NCBI GenBank assembly: GCA_030549205.1
Contig: JAUKTV010000014.1
Coordinates: 868,001 to 932,000 of the forward strand
Reading direction: 5' to 3'
Origin: Apiosordaria backusii
Lineage: Eukaryota > Ascomycota > Sordariomycetes > Sordariales > Lasiosphaeriaceae
Length of the DNA: 64,000 bases
The notes under the pieces are model-generated. The model had not been told where the DNA came from. It made no database searches and was given only the letters and a program-made list of their open reading frames with translations. Positions 47,124 through 56,840 of the stretch are shown here, in pieces; positions within the stretch are counted from its first letter, which is position 1; each line of letters opens with the position of its first letter. The position numbers were made by a program, and so were the translations under genes.

Positions 47124-49285
47124 ATGGAATGTCTACCAACATGCAAGCAGCAGCATATTCGGTGCGACGAGTTTAAACTGGTCTGGTATAGATTCCAATC
47201 CATCCACCATGCTTTGGACGCATAGCTAACGGGAGCAGCACCAACTGTCTCACGCGTGGTGGAGAATGCGGTTATGCTGCCGAAGGGGCCAGCGGCACTT
47301 CAGATTCCCCTTCGTCGGCGACGACAGCGATCCAACCACGTTTGGTAGCACATCCAAGCTCACCGGCAGATCCGTTTGATACACTGCCTATCAGAACGCC
47401 ACATCGGCCGTTGGAGTTGTTCAATCATTGTATGGATTCAACAGGCATGCTTGTTTACTTCGCAAAGGGGGCGGGTGCTGATGGACAGGGGTAAAGTTGC
47501 CAACTACAGGATTTTTACTCGCACTGCTGTGCCAAAGAGTGCGAACTCACAATGGTTGCTTGTTCTCTTCTTTCTTTCCATGACTGAATATAAAGGCTGA
47601 CTGAAGTCGAGCAGTGTCGGGATTGCCTTTTCCGACCCAGATACATTCCGGGCTTGTCTCATTATGAGTGCTTTGCACTACTCTCGAATAAGCGGCAGCT
47701 TAAGAGAGTGTGAAATGGAAGAGACGTACTTGTACCATAAGCTTGAAGCGATGAGATTGGTGAACAGTAAAGTTGCGGATCCGGCAACATGTATAAGTGA
47801 TGGGTGTCTGAGTCTGATTGCCGGCCTGGCTTTGGCTGAGGTGAGATACCTATCCTTTTCAAAGTTGTATCCAAATTGTTAACAGTTCATAGAGCGGTAT
47901 GGGCGACTCCAATGCTGCCGAAGCACACATCAATGGCCTGTGTACCTTCATTGACATGAAACACCCTGAGGAATGGCAGCATCGATTTTATGGGTTGCTA
48001 CAGAGGATCATTATTATGTAAGTTCAAGCTTGGTTTGACGTCTTCAAACACCATCCTGATATTTCTTTCAAGGGCTGATAGCTACATCGCTGCGTCCAGA
48101 GACCCGTCTCTAGAATCACAAATCATCGAAACAAACGACATGGCCCTCTGCTATCCGCACCCATACTTCACCAAGCCAACTTCCGCCCTCTTATCAACCG
48201 CCCAGGTCCAGGCTACCAACCTCTCCCCCTTTTACCTGACCTCTTCTCCCGGCCTTGAAGCCTGTAAAGCCGACGTCGAGGGAGAAGTCTTGTTCAGCAC
48301 CCTCCGGCGCCTCACTTCTCTTTGCTTTCCCCCGCATGACAACAGCAACAACAAAGCAATATCCCTCCTGCTGTCAGACGCAGAGTCCTACAGAGCCAGT
48401 CTCTTCTTCCAACCCGAACCCCCCTCTTCCTCTCCAACTCCATCCTCAAACCAACCACGCCGCCCCGACACCAAAAAGCGAAAGCGCAAAGACCACCCTT
48501 ATCAACAAACCCCCCCAATTTACTTCCCCAGCTCAAGCCGCGCCTGGGTAGCAGCCGGCTATCTCTACACCCATCTCCTCTTATCACCCCTGTGGACTCA
48601 TACCTCCCAAGACCAAACCATAGACCCCGACCTCCTCTGGTATCTCCTCCACACCCTCCAAGATGACCTCACCAAAACAGAAGAAGCCATGAAGATCGGC
48701 GCCTATAGCTCAGAACTGTGGATATGGGGGGTGATCATCGGCGCTTATGCGGTTCAGTTCTCTCTTCGGGGACAACAGGACGCCCAGGTGATGGGGGTGG
48801 TGAATCATGACACAACTGAGGTCAATCAAGAGCTGCAGGATATCTTTGGGGGTGGTTCTTCAGCAGGTGCGCCAACTCAGACGGTTATTTGGCCTGGGCC
48901 GGCTTATAGTGGTGATCCAGCGTCGTCGTCTTCCTCGCAGGATGGTAGTGATGATTCACTCCCGGGCTTCGACAACCCAGATCAAAGATACAGAGAATTC
49001 AACCAGCAACACGGGCAAAATCAGATCCCAGCTGCGTCGCCACCACCGAAGGACTACCTGCATTCTCTGAGAATATTCTTCAGTCAAAAGATTGCCGTGT
49101 GGAGCGACACAACAAAGGTGGTAGAGTGGGAAGGGGCAAAGCAGATGCTGGGCAGGATAGTCTGGCCCCAGCAAGCATCCGCACAGACAATGGAACAGTC
49201 TGTAAGTCTAGAGATTATTATGAGAAGGATATGGGCTGAGGGTGTGTCTGGTTGTGGTCATGTATTTGGTGATGTGCAGCCATGA
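47124..49285 (+). CDS. Zn2Cys6 transcription factor, 5' end possibly damaged
   Basis: Putative nuclear regulator with unknown target. Five exons read: 47124-47185, 47239-47490, 47615-47840, 47893-48017, 48073-49285 (625 aa). Introns are 53, 124, 52 and 55 nt. The first junction assembles the zinc cluster C-X6-CDEFKLVC-TNCLTRGGEC, with exact C-X6-C-X6-C-X2-C-X6-C spacing for the last five cysteines. The first pair is CLPTC (CX3C), not the usual CX2C. In another frame from an ATG at 47057 lies a typical basic leader (HPGRKRRAHKRSRHG) ending just before this cysteine, so an indel near 47129 may have broken the original start. The rest fits a fungal-specific TF domain (AFSDPDTFRACLIMSALHY, LYHKLEAMRLVN). 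The 47491-47614 intron is the least certain. Confidence 0.72.
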
Positions 49286-49330
49286 TGAATGAATGTCAAG
49301 CCAACTCTTTGAAGCTTGGCGCAGAGTTTT

Positions 49331-49386
49331 CAGGAGTTCAGGGGTTCAGGGGTTCAGAGGTTCAGGGGTTCAGGGGTTTAGGGGTG
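49331..49386. repeat. octanucleotide repeat (CAGGGGTT)n, telomere-like
   Basis: Seven contiguous 8-bp units of CAGGGGTT with single-base variants (CAGGAGTT, CAGAGGTT), the last reading TAGGGGTG. It lies in the gap between two convergent genes. The unit resembles a fungal telomere repeat (TTAGGG) with changes, but simple slippage is enough to explain it. Confidence 0.85.
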
Positions 49387-49487
49387 GATAACGACGCCGT
49401 GGGCGAAAAGGAGGGTACTTTGGGCGCTTCAGATCTTCCGATGTGATCGTTAGGCAGCGTTCCCTTTTGGTTTTGTAGACAAAAGAT

Positions 49488-52283
49488 TTACTTACTAATC
49501 CCCAGCCTTCCGCTGTGATCACCCGTTTCTAAGGAAGTCTCCCTTGTCTTTTTGTCTCTTCGAGCATTACCTGAAGTCGATGGGCTCTTGTCTAGCCGAT
49601 CTACAGATAGCCTTGAATTGTAGGCCGGCTGATATGTTGGTATCGGTGATGGATCTCCTACTAGGTTCGAATCATGAACTGGTATTGTTGCAAGACTGGA
49701 GTTGTATGCTGCTGTTGAAAGGCTAGGATGATGATACTGTCCTGGCGGTTCAGGCCATCGTGGCATTGCTGAAAGAATGGAATTATATGGCGGTATTGGT
49801 GGAAGAGACAATACCGGCTTTCTCTTTGCTTCTGAATTGCGCCGATAGAAATCATTTACGATTCTCTCCAATGCGTCCAAGTCTCCTCGTTTCCAGTCTG
49901 CGCACATCGACTCAAACTCACTTAATTCGGATCTTCTGGCCCAAGTTTTTGCACTGAAATCCGCCGCGTCTCGTGCCAAGCAGTCGTCATCGTATTTGAG
50001 AACATGATATACCATCTCCGGATCACCGGTTGCCGCAGCGTACATCAATAAGGTCATCCCGTTAGTCGGGCCTAGCGGCTGTACCATCTGTGTTCGTGTA
50101 TCCCAGAGCATGACAGGATGATGGTGTAATATGTGCGCCATTACTCCGTCGTGTTCCTTCTTATACCTCTCGACCAATGATTGTTTTTCCGGTGCATAGG
50201 TGGTTTGCTCTGGATTCCTAGGCCAGAGCCGTTTAACATAGTCGGAATTCTCAGCTTCGGTTATTTTCGCAGAGATAGCGTCAATCTTCGAAGAGAGCGT
50301 CGCATTGATGTTGTGGAGAGATAGCCGGTGTGCTGCTCGCCTGTCCAGCCTGTACTGAAGACCTTCTGCTCGAACCTTTAACGCCACAATTTCTGAATTT
50401 ACCCGCTCGAGTTCCTTCCTTGTTCTTTCAATTTCCATGTCGGAACTGGCAAGGTCACTCATATTCAGTTGATATTTGCGTGACAGCTTTGCTCCATCCC
50501 AAACACACTGTATCAGGGCTGCACACTCCATGCGAAGAGTGATCTGATCTGAAATGTTTGGCCAATCGGGAGGAATAAAACTGGTCTCCGTAGAAAGTGG
50601 GATACTCGATAGATCCACGACCCAGAGCGGATGTCGGTCGATCGTGTCTCGTCTCATAGAAGCCGACAAAACAACCGATGGTACTTGAGAAGGAACAATC
50701 ATTTTGGTTGCCGAGTACAAGAGGCTTGACCAAAGCTTTGCGATTGTGGATAATGGCGTCGGTGAATACTGATCATCGAAGTAGAGGTATGGCAAAGGCT
50801 CTTTTGCCCCCGTCACCGATTCTCGAAAAAACCGTAACGCAAGTATGAAACTGCCTGTTGTTTCCAAAGTGTAAGAGAACCTCGCCAAGAACAGAGTCTC
50901 TTCTGTGTCAGCCACAAACTTATGTGGCCTGGGAGTCTTGATCATGGCCATCTCTCGTTCGAAGCATTCTGATGGGTATACCTCATCAAGCTTCGCATTC
51001 CATGGATATGGCTTGGGTGGTAGATAGATCCAGTATGCTTTGTCATCAGGTGGCGGTATATCACCTGGCCGGTCGTTGCGGATCCAGATGATCTCGGGGG
51101 AAGGGATATGAGAAGGCCTCCGGATGTAGACCGTGTGTAAGCCATGGGGACGAATAAAGACAGGCTTGGAATGAGCCCTGAACCTTTCATCGTGACATGA
51201 AACCAGAGGAATCGCGACCACAAACGAGGGGTTGCTTTTAGAGCTGCAAGACAAGTACCCGTAAATAACATGATTCGTGGGATTGTTTGGCGTGGGGGAA
51301 CCGGGGTTGAAGCCTCCCTTAACAGGAACTTTGGGCCTGGATGAGCTGGGACTAGAACCTCCGCTCAGGGATATGCTAATAGGCATTGTTCCCCCAAATA
51401 TGTCGAATGCACGAATATGCGTTTCGATGCCGCTTGAAGGACGCCGGACAATGTCGCCGCAATACTTGAAGTCGGCCGGGGAAGTTGCAAGTATACCCCC
51501 GGATACAGCCGGGAGAGCTGTCTTCAATTGCTCTTGTTGATCCTCCATCGATCCAAGTGACCAAGCCAGGATTGAATCGTCGGGTATCTGTTTCATGATT
51601 GCTTCTTGCAATCGCCCAAAGGCGCGTTCAAGCCCTATGCCATAGCTTGGGGTTATGTCCACGTCGAAGATTCCGACCAAACAGTAGGCCATATCTTCGG
51701 GCCTCGTCGTCATCCGTCTCGAAGCCCAAGACATTCTTTGTGCGACACTGCACTCCCGCAAACTTGCAAAGCCTGTCAAGATGTGGTGTGGTAGTCCGGT
51801 TGCTTCCTCGATGGTTACCGACAGTGATGATTTTGTACCCAGTTGGGCCCATGCTGAGTCGAAGAAGGTAACTTTTCGAGGTGCCAGGAGCTCCTGAAGT
51901 GTCCACCCCCGCGTAAACCAACGACTTTGGCAAATCTCATGGGGTTGGCCGGTCTTGACATCGGAGAGGTATGCATAACAAATCTTCGAGTTCTGGTACC
52001 AGCGGAACATGGAATTGATGGCCTCGCTGAGCTCCACCGTGCTAGACTTATCGATGCAGCACGTGTCGATCCAGATGTAATTGATGCCGTCTTTGCTGGC
52101 CTGCTCGCAGCTACGGTTCAGCTTGGCCCTGCGTGAAACATCACAACTGTCCAACGCTTGCATGCCTTGGAAAGACAGTTCCTCTTCTTCTCTGCCCCAT
52201 GTGTGTGATAGGATTGCGTATGGCTCCGGCGGCTCGGGGTAGAACTTCTCGAGACGCTTTGTACGGACGTTAATCAGTCGCAT
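49488..52283 (-). CDS. HET-domain protein (heterokaryon incompatibility type)
   Basis: Predicted effector of fungal non-self recognition or cell death. Single exon, 931 aa. The HET domain occupies about residues 20-160: YAILSHTWG, then the INYIWIDTCCIDK core, AINSMFRWYQNSKICYAYLSDV and SRWFTRGWTLQELLAP, all close to the HET-D/HET-E type. SWASRRMTTRPEDMAYCLVGIFDV follows, also typical. There is no NACHT or WD40 region. The middle is uncharacterised with a coiled-coil segment (about 590-690), then a single ankyrin-like block (TNGMTLLMYAAATGDPEMVYHVL). The tail repeats a YNSxL motif at about residues 833, 860 and 888. Whether it acts in incompatibility cannot be read from sequence. It is flanked by the siderophore transporter upstream and a regulator on the other strand. 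Confidence 0.9.
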   Translation of the reverse strand: MRLINVRTKRLEKFYPEPPEPYAILSHTWGREEEELSFQGMQALDSCDVSRRAKLNRSCEQASKDGINYIWIDTCCIDKSSTVELSEAINSMFRWYQNSKICYAYLSDVKTGQPHEICQSRWFTRGWTLQELLAPRKVTFFDSAWAQLGTKSSLSVTIEEATGLPHHILTGFASLRECSVAQRMSWASRRMTTRPEDMAYCLVGIFDVDITPSYGIGLERAFGRLQEAIMKQIPDDSILAWSLGSMEDQQEQLKTALPAVSGGILATSPADFKYCGDIVRRPSSGIETHIRAFDIFGGTMPISISLSGGSSPSSSRPKVPVKGGFNPGSPTPNNPTNHVIYGYLSCSSKSNPSFVVAIPLVSCHDERFRAHSKPVFIRPHGLHTVYIRRPSHIPSPEIIWIRNDRPGDIPPPDDKAYWIYLPPKPYPWNAKLDEVYPSECFEREMAMIKTPRPHKFVADTEETLFLARFSYTLETTGSFILALRFFRESVTGAKEPLPYLYFDDQYSPTPLSTIAKLWSSLLYSATKMIVPSQVPSVVLSASMRRDTIDRHPLWVVDLSSIPLSTETSFIPPDWPNISDQITLRMECAALIQCVWDGAKLSRKYQLNMSDLASSDMEIERTRKELERVNSEIVALKVRAEGLQYRLDRRAAHRLSLHNINATLSSKIDAISAKITEAENSDYVKRLWPRNPEQTTYAPEKQSLVERYKKEHDGVMAHILHHHPVMLWDTRTQMVQPLGPTNGMTLLMYAAATGDPEMVYHVLKYDDDCLARDAADFSAKTWARRSELSEFESMCADWKRGDLDALERIVNDFYRRNSEAKRKPVLSLPPIPPYNSILSAMPRWPEPPGQYHHPSLSTAAYNSSLATIPVHDSNLVGDPSPIPTYQPAYNSRLSVDRLDKSPSTSGNARRDKKTRETSLETGDHSGRLGISK

Positions 52284-52645
52284 GTTGTCGGATCTGTGGT
52301 GGCCGCAATGTCACACCCGAAGTTAGCAAAGAACAAAGCGTACTGAAAATATCAACTTACTTATTTGCTGCTTGTGCTGTTCAGTGTTTTGACGATCCCA
52401 AGCGATTCGTTATCTCAGGAAAGCAGGCAGCTTCGCGAGGCTGCGCCCCGCGTTTGGTCACGTGAATGGCGCTTGTCCGCAATGCTGATGTAATTTCGTG
52501 CACATCAGTATGTAGTCGAGAGGGCTTTGAAGAGGTTATGTAGAAGTGTATACTTTTTTTGCTATGGAGTCGTTATTCATGTGGCGGCGATCTAATTTGT
52601 AAGACGTACGCATATCCTTTCAGAAATAAGCTAAAACACGACTAC
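52284..52645. promoter_or_regulatory. HET gene promoter region
   Basis: 362 bp between the HET start codon and the 3' end of the transporter, both on minus. No gene or strong motif was seen; a run of 7-8 T lies near 52554. Confidence 0.45.
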
Positions 52646-54433
52646 CTATACACTAGACACAGTCCCATCGCGACCAGGAGAGCGATTAGGCTGCCCATCC
52701 TCTACTAGCGTCTGATTATCATTCAGCTTTGGATTTCGCAGAGCCATCGCAAAACCAATCAGTGGAACACATAAACAAATACCAGTGATCGTCAAAAGCC
52801 TCTGAGCATGTTTATACGAGTCTATCAGAGCCTGGCGCTCCGGTGTGCCGACAGGATACTCAGTCGAGAAGCTGAAAGGATCAGCGTATGCAAACGTTGC
52901 CAAAGTAGCATTGTTGAAGTCGGCGAGTCGCGAAGAAAGCTCTCCAGGCAAGACTTGAGTCCAGATCGCCCCCGAAATGGCGCCGCCAAAAGCAGACCCG
53001 AGGTTGTAAGTCGCGAGGTAGAGACCTGTCATAACGGCAAGGTTCTCATGCTTCAAAGCGACTTGAAGGGAGGCTTGGGCCGGATAGGGGAACATGCCAC
53101 CAGCGATGCCAAGTACAACCTGAGCACCGATGACACCAGCTCGGCTCGAGGTCTCAGCATCGCCGCGATATCTGATGAGCAGACCAAAAGCGACCATGAA
53201 GAGGCAAGTCCCGATGACGATGAATATTTTCAAGCGACGGACCTTGTAGACGACAAAGCCGAGAACAGTGCCGCTGAGGACACTGAAAAATGTGTAAAAG
53301 GAAGAGACCCGAGTCGCTGTCTTGACGTCGAAGTCGAAGGCAACGACAAGGACCGAGTACAAGTAGTCGCCCTGCATATACCATGCCCAGTTGAGCATCA
53401 AGGCGATGCCCAAAGCAGCCCATACAGCGCGGTCTTTGACGAGCTTGAATGGTACAAGCGGGTGTGGGGCATGAAGTTGCCAGAGGATGAAGACTGGGAT
53501 GGTGACTGCATCAACAATTAGAGACGCAAGTACGTGAGGGGCAGTCCAAGATGCCTCGAAGCCGCCCGCTATAGTAACCGGAACTAAAAGCAGAGCAAAC
53601 ACAGCGATCTTGAGGATGATGCCTATAACATCAAGACGCCAAAATAAGTAAGAAAGAAAAGGGCCCCATGGTAAATTTCTGATTGGGTCGGTATACCCAT
53701 CCATCACGCTCGACCGACGGGCTCGGCGGCCAAGAGATATCAGACTGATAATCAGGGGCAAGGCGCACACGGGATAGATGATACACCACATGCCAATCGC
53801 CCAACGCCAGTCGGTAACACCGAGCACAGCTTGGGAAATATTCCCACTGACCCATGTTATGATGAGGAACGGTATGTTGGGAATGTAACTGAACAGCAGG
53901 CGGGCCCGAGTTGAGGTGATATCGGCAATGATGACCTCGAGGAGCAAGATGATCATGGTGTAGCCGATTTGATAGATGAGAGCCCCGGCGGCAAACGTTT
54001 CGACATTGTGGGAAGTAGCCTCCAGAATGGTGCCGAGAACATAGAAGAAAACAGACAGGCTGACAAGCTCGACACGGCCAAAGATATCAGCAATCCTGGC
54101 AGATGTTGGTTGCGCCGCTGCAGCGATGACTGAACGCAGCACGTTGACGGTAGCTAACAGCGAGTGTTGAGAAAAGGAAGCGGTGGCATATGGCTGGTAT
54201 GTGTACCGGAGAATGCCATCGAGGCCATAGGCAAAGGCAATTATGAAAACACTGGTGAAGATGAAAACGTAGTCGGCGGTCGTCAGGATTGATGCCAGGG
54301 CCTCAGCACGGCGCACACCAGGAGACTTCTCATCAGCCAAAGCCGTTGATGGTGGTTGTTGAAGTGTTTTCGTCGCCGGGAAGGGCGCTAAACCGTCCGT
54401 AACGGCGTCAGTGTCGCTGCTGTCGGTACGCAT
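52646..54433 (-). CDS. MFS siderophore-iron transporter (SIT/ARN family)
   Basis: Proton-driven plasma-membrane or vesicular importer of ferric siderophores. Single exon, 595 aa. After a ~50-residue cytosolic tail, about 14 hydrophobic segments can be counted. Family marks include VFIIAFAYGLDGILRYTYQPYA near the first segments, the MFS loop motif SARIADIFGRVEL, and GYTMIILLLEVIIADITSTRARLLFSYIPNIPFLI, typical of SIT1/MIR transporters. GWDWRW-type WRWAIGMWCIIYPVCALPL follows. The C-terminus is cytosolic and charged. Weak GATA-type sites lie upstream (see the separate entry), consistent with iron regulation. The siderophore specificity cannot be told. No siderophore synthetase gene is nearby, so it may import a foreign siderophore. 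Confidence 0.9.
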   Translation of the reverse strand: MRTDSSDTDAVTDGLAPFPATKTLQQPPSTALADEKSPGVRRAEALASILTTADYVFIFTSVFIIAFAYGLDGILRYTYQPYATASFSQHSLLATVNVLRSVIAAAAQPTSARIADIFGRVELVSLSVFFYVLGTILEATSHNVETFAAGALIYQIGYTMIILLLEVIIADITSTRARLLFSYIPNIPFLIITWVSGNISQAVLGVTDWRWAIGMWCIIYPVCALPLIISLISLGRRARRSSVMDGYTDPIRNLPWGPFLSYLFWRLDVIGIILKIAVFALLLVPVTIAGGFEASWTAPHVLASLIVDAVTIPVFILWQLHAPHPLVPFKLVKDRAVWAALGIALMLNWAWYMQGDYLYSVLVVAFDFDVKTATRVSSFYTFFSVLSGTVLGFVVYKVRRLKIFIVIGTCLFMVAFGLLIRYRGDAETSSRAGVIGAQVVLGIAGGMFPYPAQASLQVALKHENLAVMTGLYLATYNLGSAFGGAISGAIWTQVLPGELSSRLADFNNATLATFAYADPFSFSTEYPVGTPERQALIDSYKHAQRLLTITGICLCVPLIGFAMALRNPKLNDNQTLVEDGQPNRSPGRDGTVSSV

Positions 54434-54517
54434 GGCGACCAGAACCGTGTCCGAGGGCCGAATGGGAGGAACGGCTAGATGTGGTAGAATACGCCAGCAT
54501 AACTGAGTGGGTTAAAA

Positions 54518-54703
54518 TTATCTTCAGCGACAAATAATTGTCTAAACCGGTGGATACAGGTTGCCTTCCTGTATTTACTGTTAAATATCTGACAACATGA
54601 CATCATGGCCCCCACCTTGGATTAGCGCGTTGAAGGGAAAAGTATAAGCCGCAGGTGCAGGCACGACTTTGAAGATATGAAGTCGTAACTGATATTATCT
54701 GTT
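54518..54703. promoter_or_regulatory. GATA-type sites upstream of the siderophore transporter
   Basis: Within 300 bp upstream of the transporter ATG are TTATCTT (54518-54524), ATATCTGAC (about 54586-54594) and TTATCTGTT (54695-54703). The last, read on the minus strand as AACAGATAA, differs by one base from the ATCWGATAA site known for iron-responsive GATA repressors (SreA/Fep1/Urbs1 family). Regulation by iron is inferred from site and gene function; GATA cores also arise by chance in AT-rich promoters. Confidence 0.35.
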
Positions 54704-54992
54704 ACCTCGAGTGTGAGAATCAGTTCATTAAAAAGGGCCAGTTCTTCTGACAGTAAAATGGCAGGGAAATGGCTGCTCATAATATTTCAAAACTTCACAG
54801 ACATGATTGCCATGACCAGAGCTGAAGAGCGACTTACTCGTTAGATATCACTTGCTCGATCATCCGAGGCGTAGGTACGTCGGAAGGAACCTCCCGAAGC
54901 ACTCGGAGCTCTGGTTATGGCGAAGGAGAAAGGAGATTGCTGCCTTCTTCGTCAATCCGTGGTCTTTCTCCCCATGGCATGGAATATCGAGA

Positions 54993-56191
54993 ATGGAAGG
55001 AACGTACAGCTTGAACCCATACCCACAGCGCATCCTCAAAACTCGACAGGTCGATCGAAGAATCTCTCCTCTACAATGTTTCTCTTGCATCTCCCAACAT
55101 CTTCCACCTTCATCTCTTCCACCTTACTCGTCATATACTCGGCAACATCTCATTCAATTCAATATCAACCACCATCAGACTTTTGTTTTCGATTTTACGT
55201 CACCACACAATCTTGGGAGATTTTCTCTATACACCGTGCCATTCTCACGTTTCTTGGATACCCTCTCCATTCTCCTGACCGTACTTCCAGTCACGTCGGC
55301 AAATCCAGCCCTCACCCCTCCGCGGCCCTACCTGCACAGCGTTCACAACTGGAACATCACGTCAAAAAGCTCTAGCCAACTGCTAAGCTCGGCCCGTGAC
55401 AATACCACCTACCTTTGTGGATCTCGCTCAGATGCACCAATTTTCACTTGTAGGTCTGCGAGGAACGCTGCTGCTAGATATTGGCTGACTCTTGACCACA
55501 GTGGGCGACGAAGATGATGGCGGCCCTGGTGTGATAATGCACGACGCCGACTTCAGCAACAAACACCAGAGCCACTACTACTTCTTCTACGAAAACGACC
55601 GGGACGAGACTCCCTGGAAGTACACACTTGTGAGCTTACCTTGTTGCCCCTCAGGCTTTGCTTTAAACTTGACTAACAACACCTGACCGGCAGCTCCATC
55701 CCGGCAAAACAATCTTCATCTCTGTCTGCCCTACCTTCTCAGGCCGGATCGTCCGCGGCAACCCCCACGAGAACCTCGACGGCACGGCCAAGCACAACCT
55801 AGGAACGTGGATCGAGGTGGCTTGGGAAGCACAAGGAGACACCACTGCTTCGAACTCGACAGCAGTAGCTACCCGGTCATAGGGGGACGTTTCTTTGCTT
55901 GAAGGGTGCGATGGAGGTGCGGTGATGCTTGCTACAGATGGAAGTGGGCTAGTGACTGGGTTCAGTCGGGATATCCTCAAGGCAGCACCAAAGGCGGCAC
56001 TGGCCAAAAAGACGGGGGGAAGTGTGGTGCTTGGCAAGACTGTTGGGCCCGAGGCTAACCAAGAGGCTATGAAGTGGGAATTGAAAATGTTGGATCCGTT
56101 GAGGGAAGCGTTTATTGTGCAGGACATCAAGCCGGTGATTGTGACGGAGAATGGGAGGTGGGATTTGACGATGTATGCTGGGATTTATTGA
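54993..56191 (+). CDS. hypothetical secreted protein, frame disturbed, start uncertain
   Basis: I do not recognise the family. A signal-peptide-like segment (FLDTLSILLTVLPVTSANP) begins near 55242. The nearest in-frame ATG is 54993, which would place an unlikely 81-residue leader before it, so the true start may lie in an unseen upstream exon. Exons read to 55449, 55502-55629 and 55694 onward, with introns of 52 and 64 nt (donors GTAGGT and GTGAGC). The third exon meets a TAG at 55880-55882, yet the same frame beyond it stays open to 56191 with plausible sequence (GDVSLLEGCDGGAVMLATDG). Between about 55842 and 55882 another frame reads more naturally (HCFELDSSSYPVIG), as if a one-base loss and a one-base gain enclosed this stretch. 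Sequons and cysteines suggest an extracellular protein. Confidence 0.5.
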
Positions 56192-56840
56192 TGATGGGGT
56201 TTTGGGTTTTGGTTAGAACTTTTGGTTAGGGTTCATTATGAATGAACGGGTAAGAGGTGGGACTATATGTGAGAGATATTGCTTTGGTTAGTGCGGTTTT
56301 GGTTTCTCGTTCGAATTGGCTCGAAATATAAGATCTGTAGAGTATGTAAAGAGTAGAGTTGGGATAGGAATAATGACGGTTTTGGTTACCACGATGTTGG
56401 GAGTCGTGGGAGTCAAAAGTGCCCCCACTTGAAGAAAGCTTGACCCCTGTAGCATCCATTGAGCCCCCTGGTTTACAATGCCTGCCGCGGGAAGGGTGGG
56501 GTGATTCCTGCGGCAGAACCCCTGGCTAAGGATCAGCCACTGGCGCATTGGCCGCCACCGTGGACATCTGACAACCTTTCAGGAACCGTCTGATCGGGTC
56601 GTCCCCATCCTTCAAGCTTCAGCCATTTTCTTTGTGTGCATTATTTTCCCGTCATTCATTATTAACCTTTTTGTAGAACTATCCTGACCCACGGTTCTTT
56701 GCGCCTCTTTTGGCTCTAGGAGGAGCCCAAATCCCCATTTCTCGACATTATCCAAGTCCACCACGAGTCCACGACCCCCCTTTTCTGCAGTAGTATATCA
56801 GCCGCGAACCCACGAGCGACGCGTAGAAACCCCGGGAACC
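56192..56840. other. intergenic, ERV2 promoter; no gene seen
   Basis: 649 bp between the secreted-protein gene and ERV2. Short frames only; no repeats. It probably holds the ERV2 promoter and leader. Confidence 0.45.
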
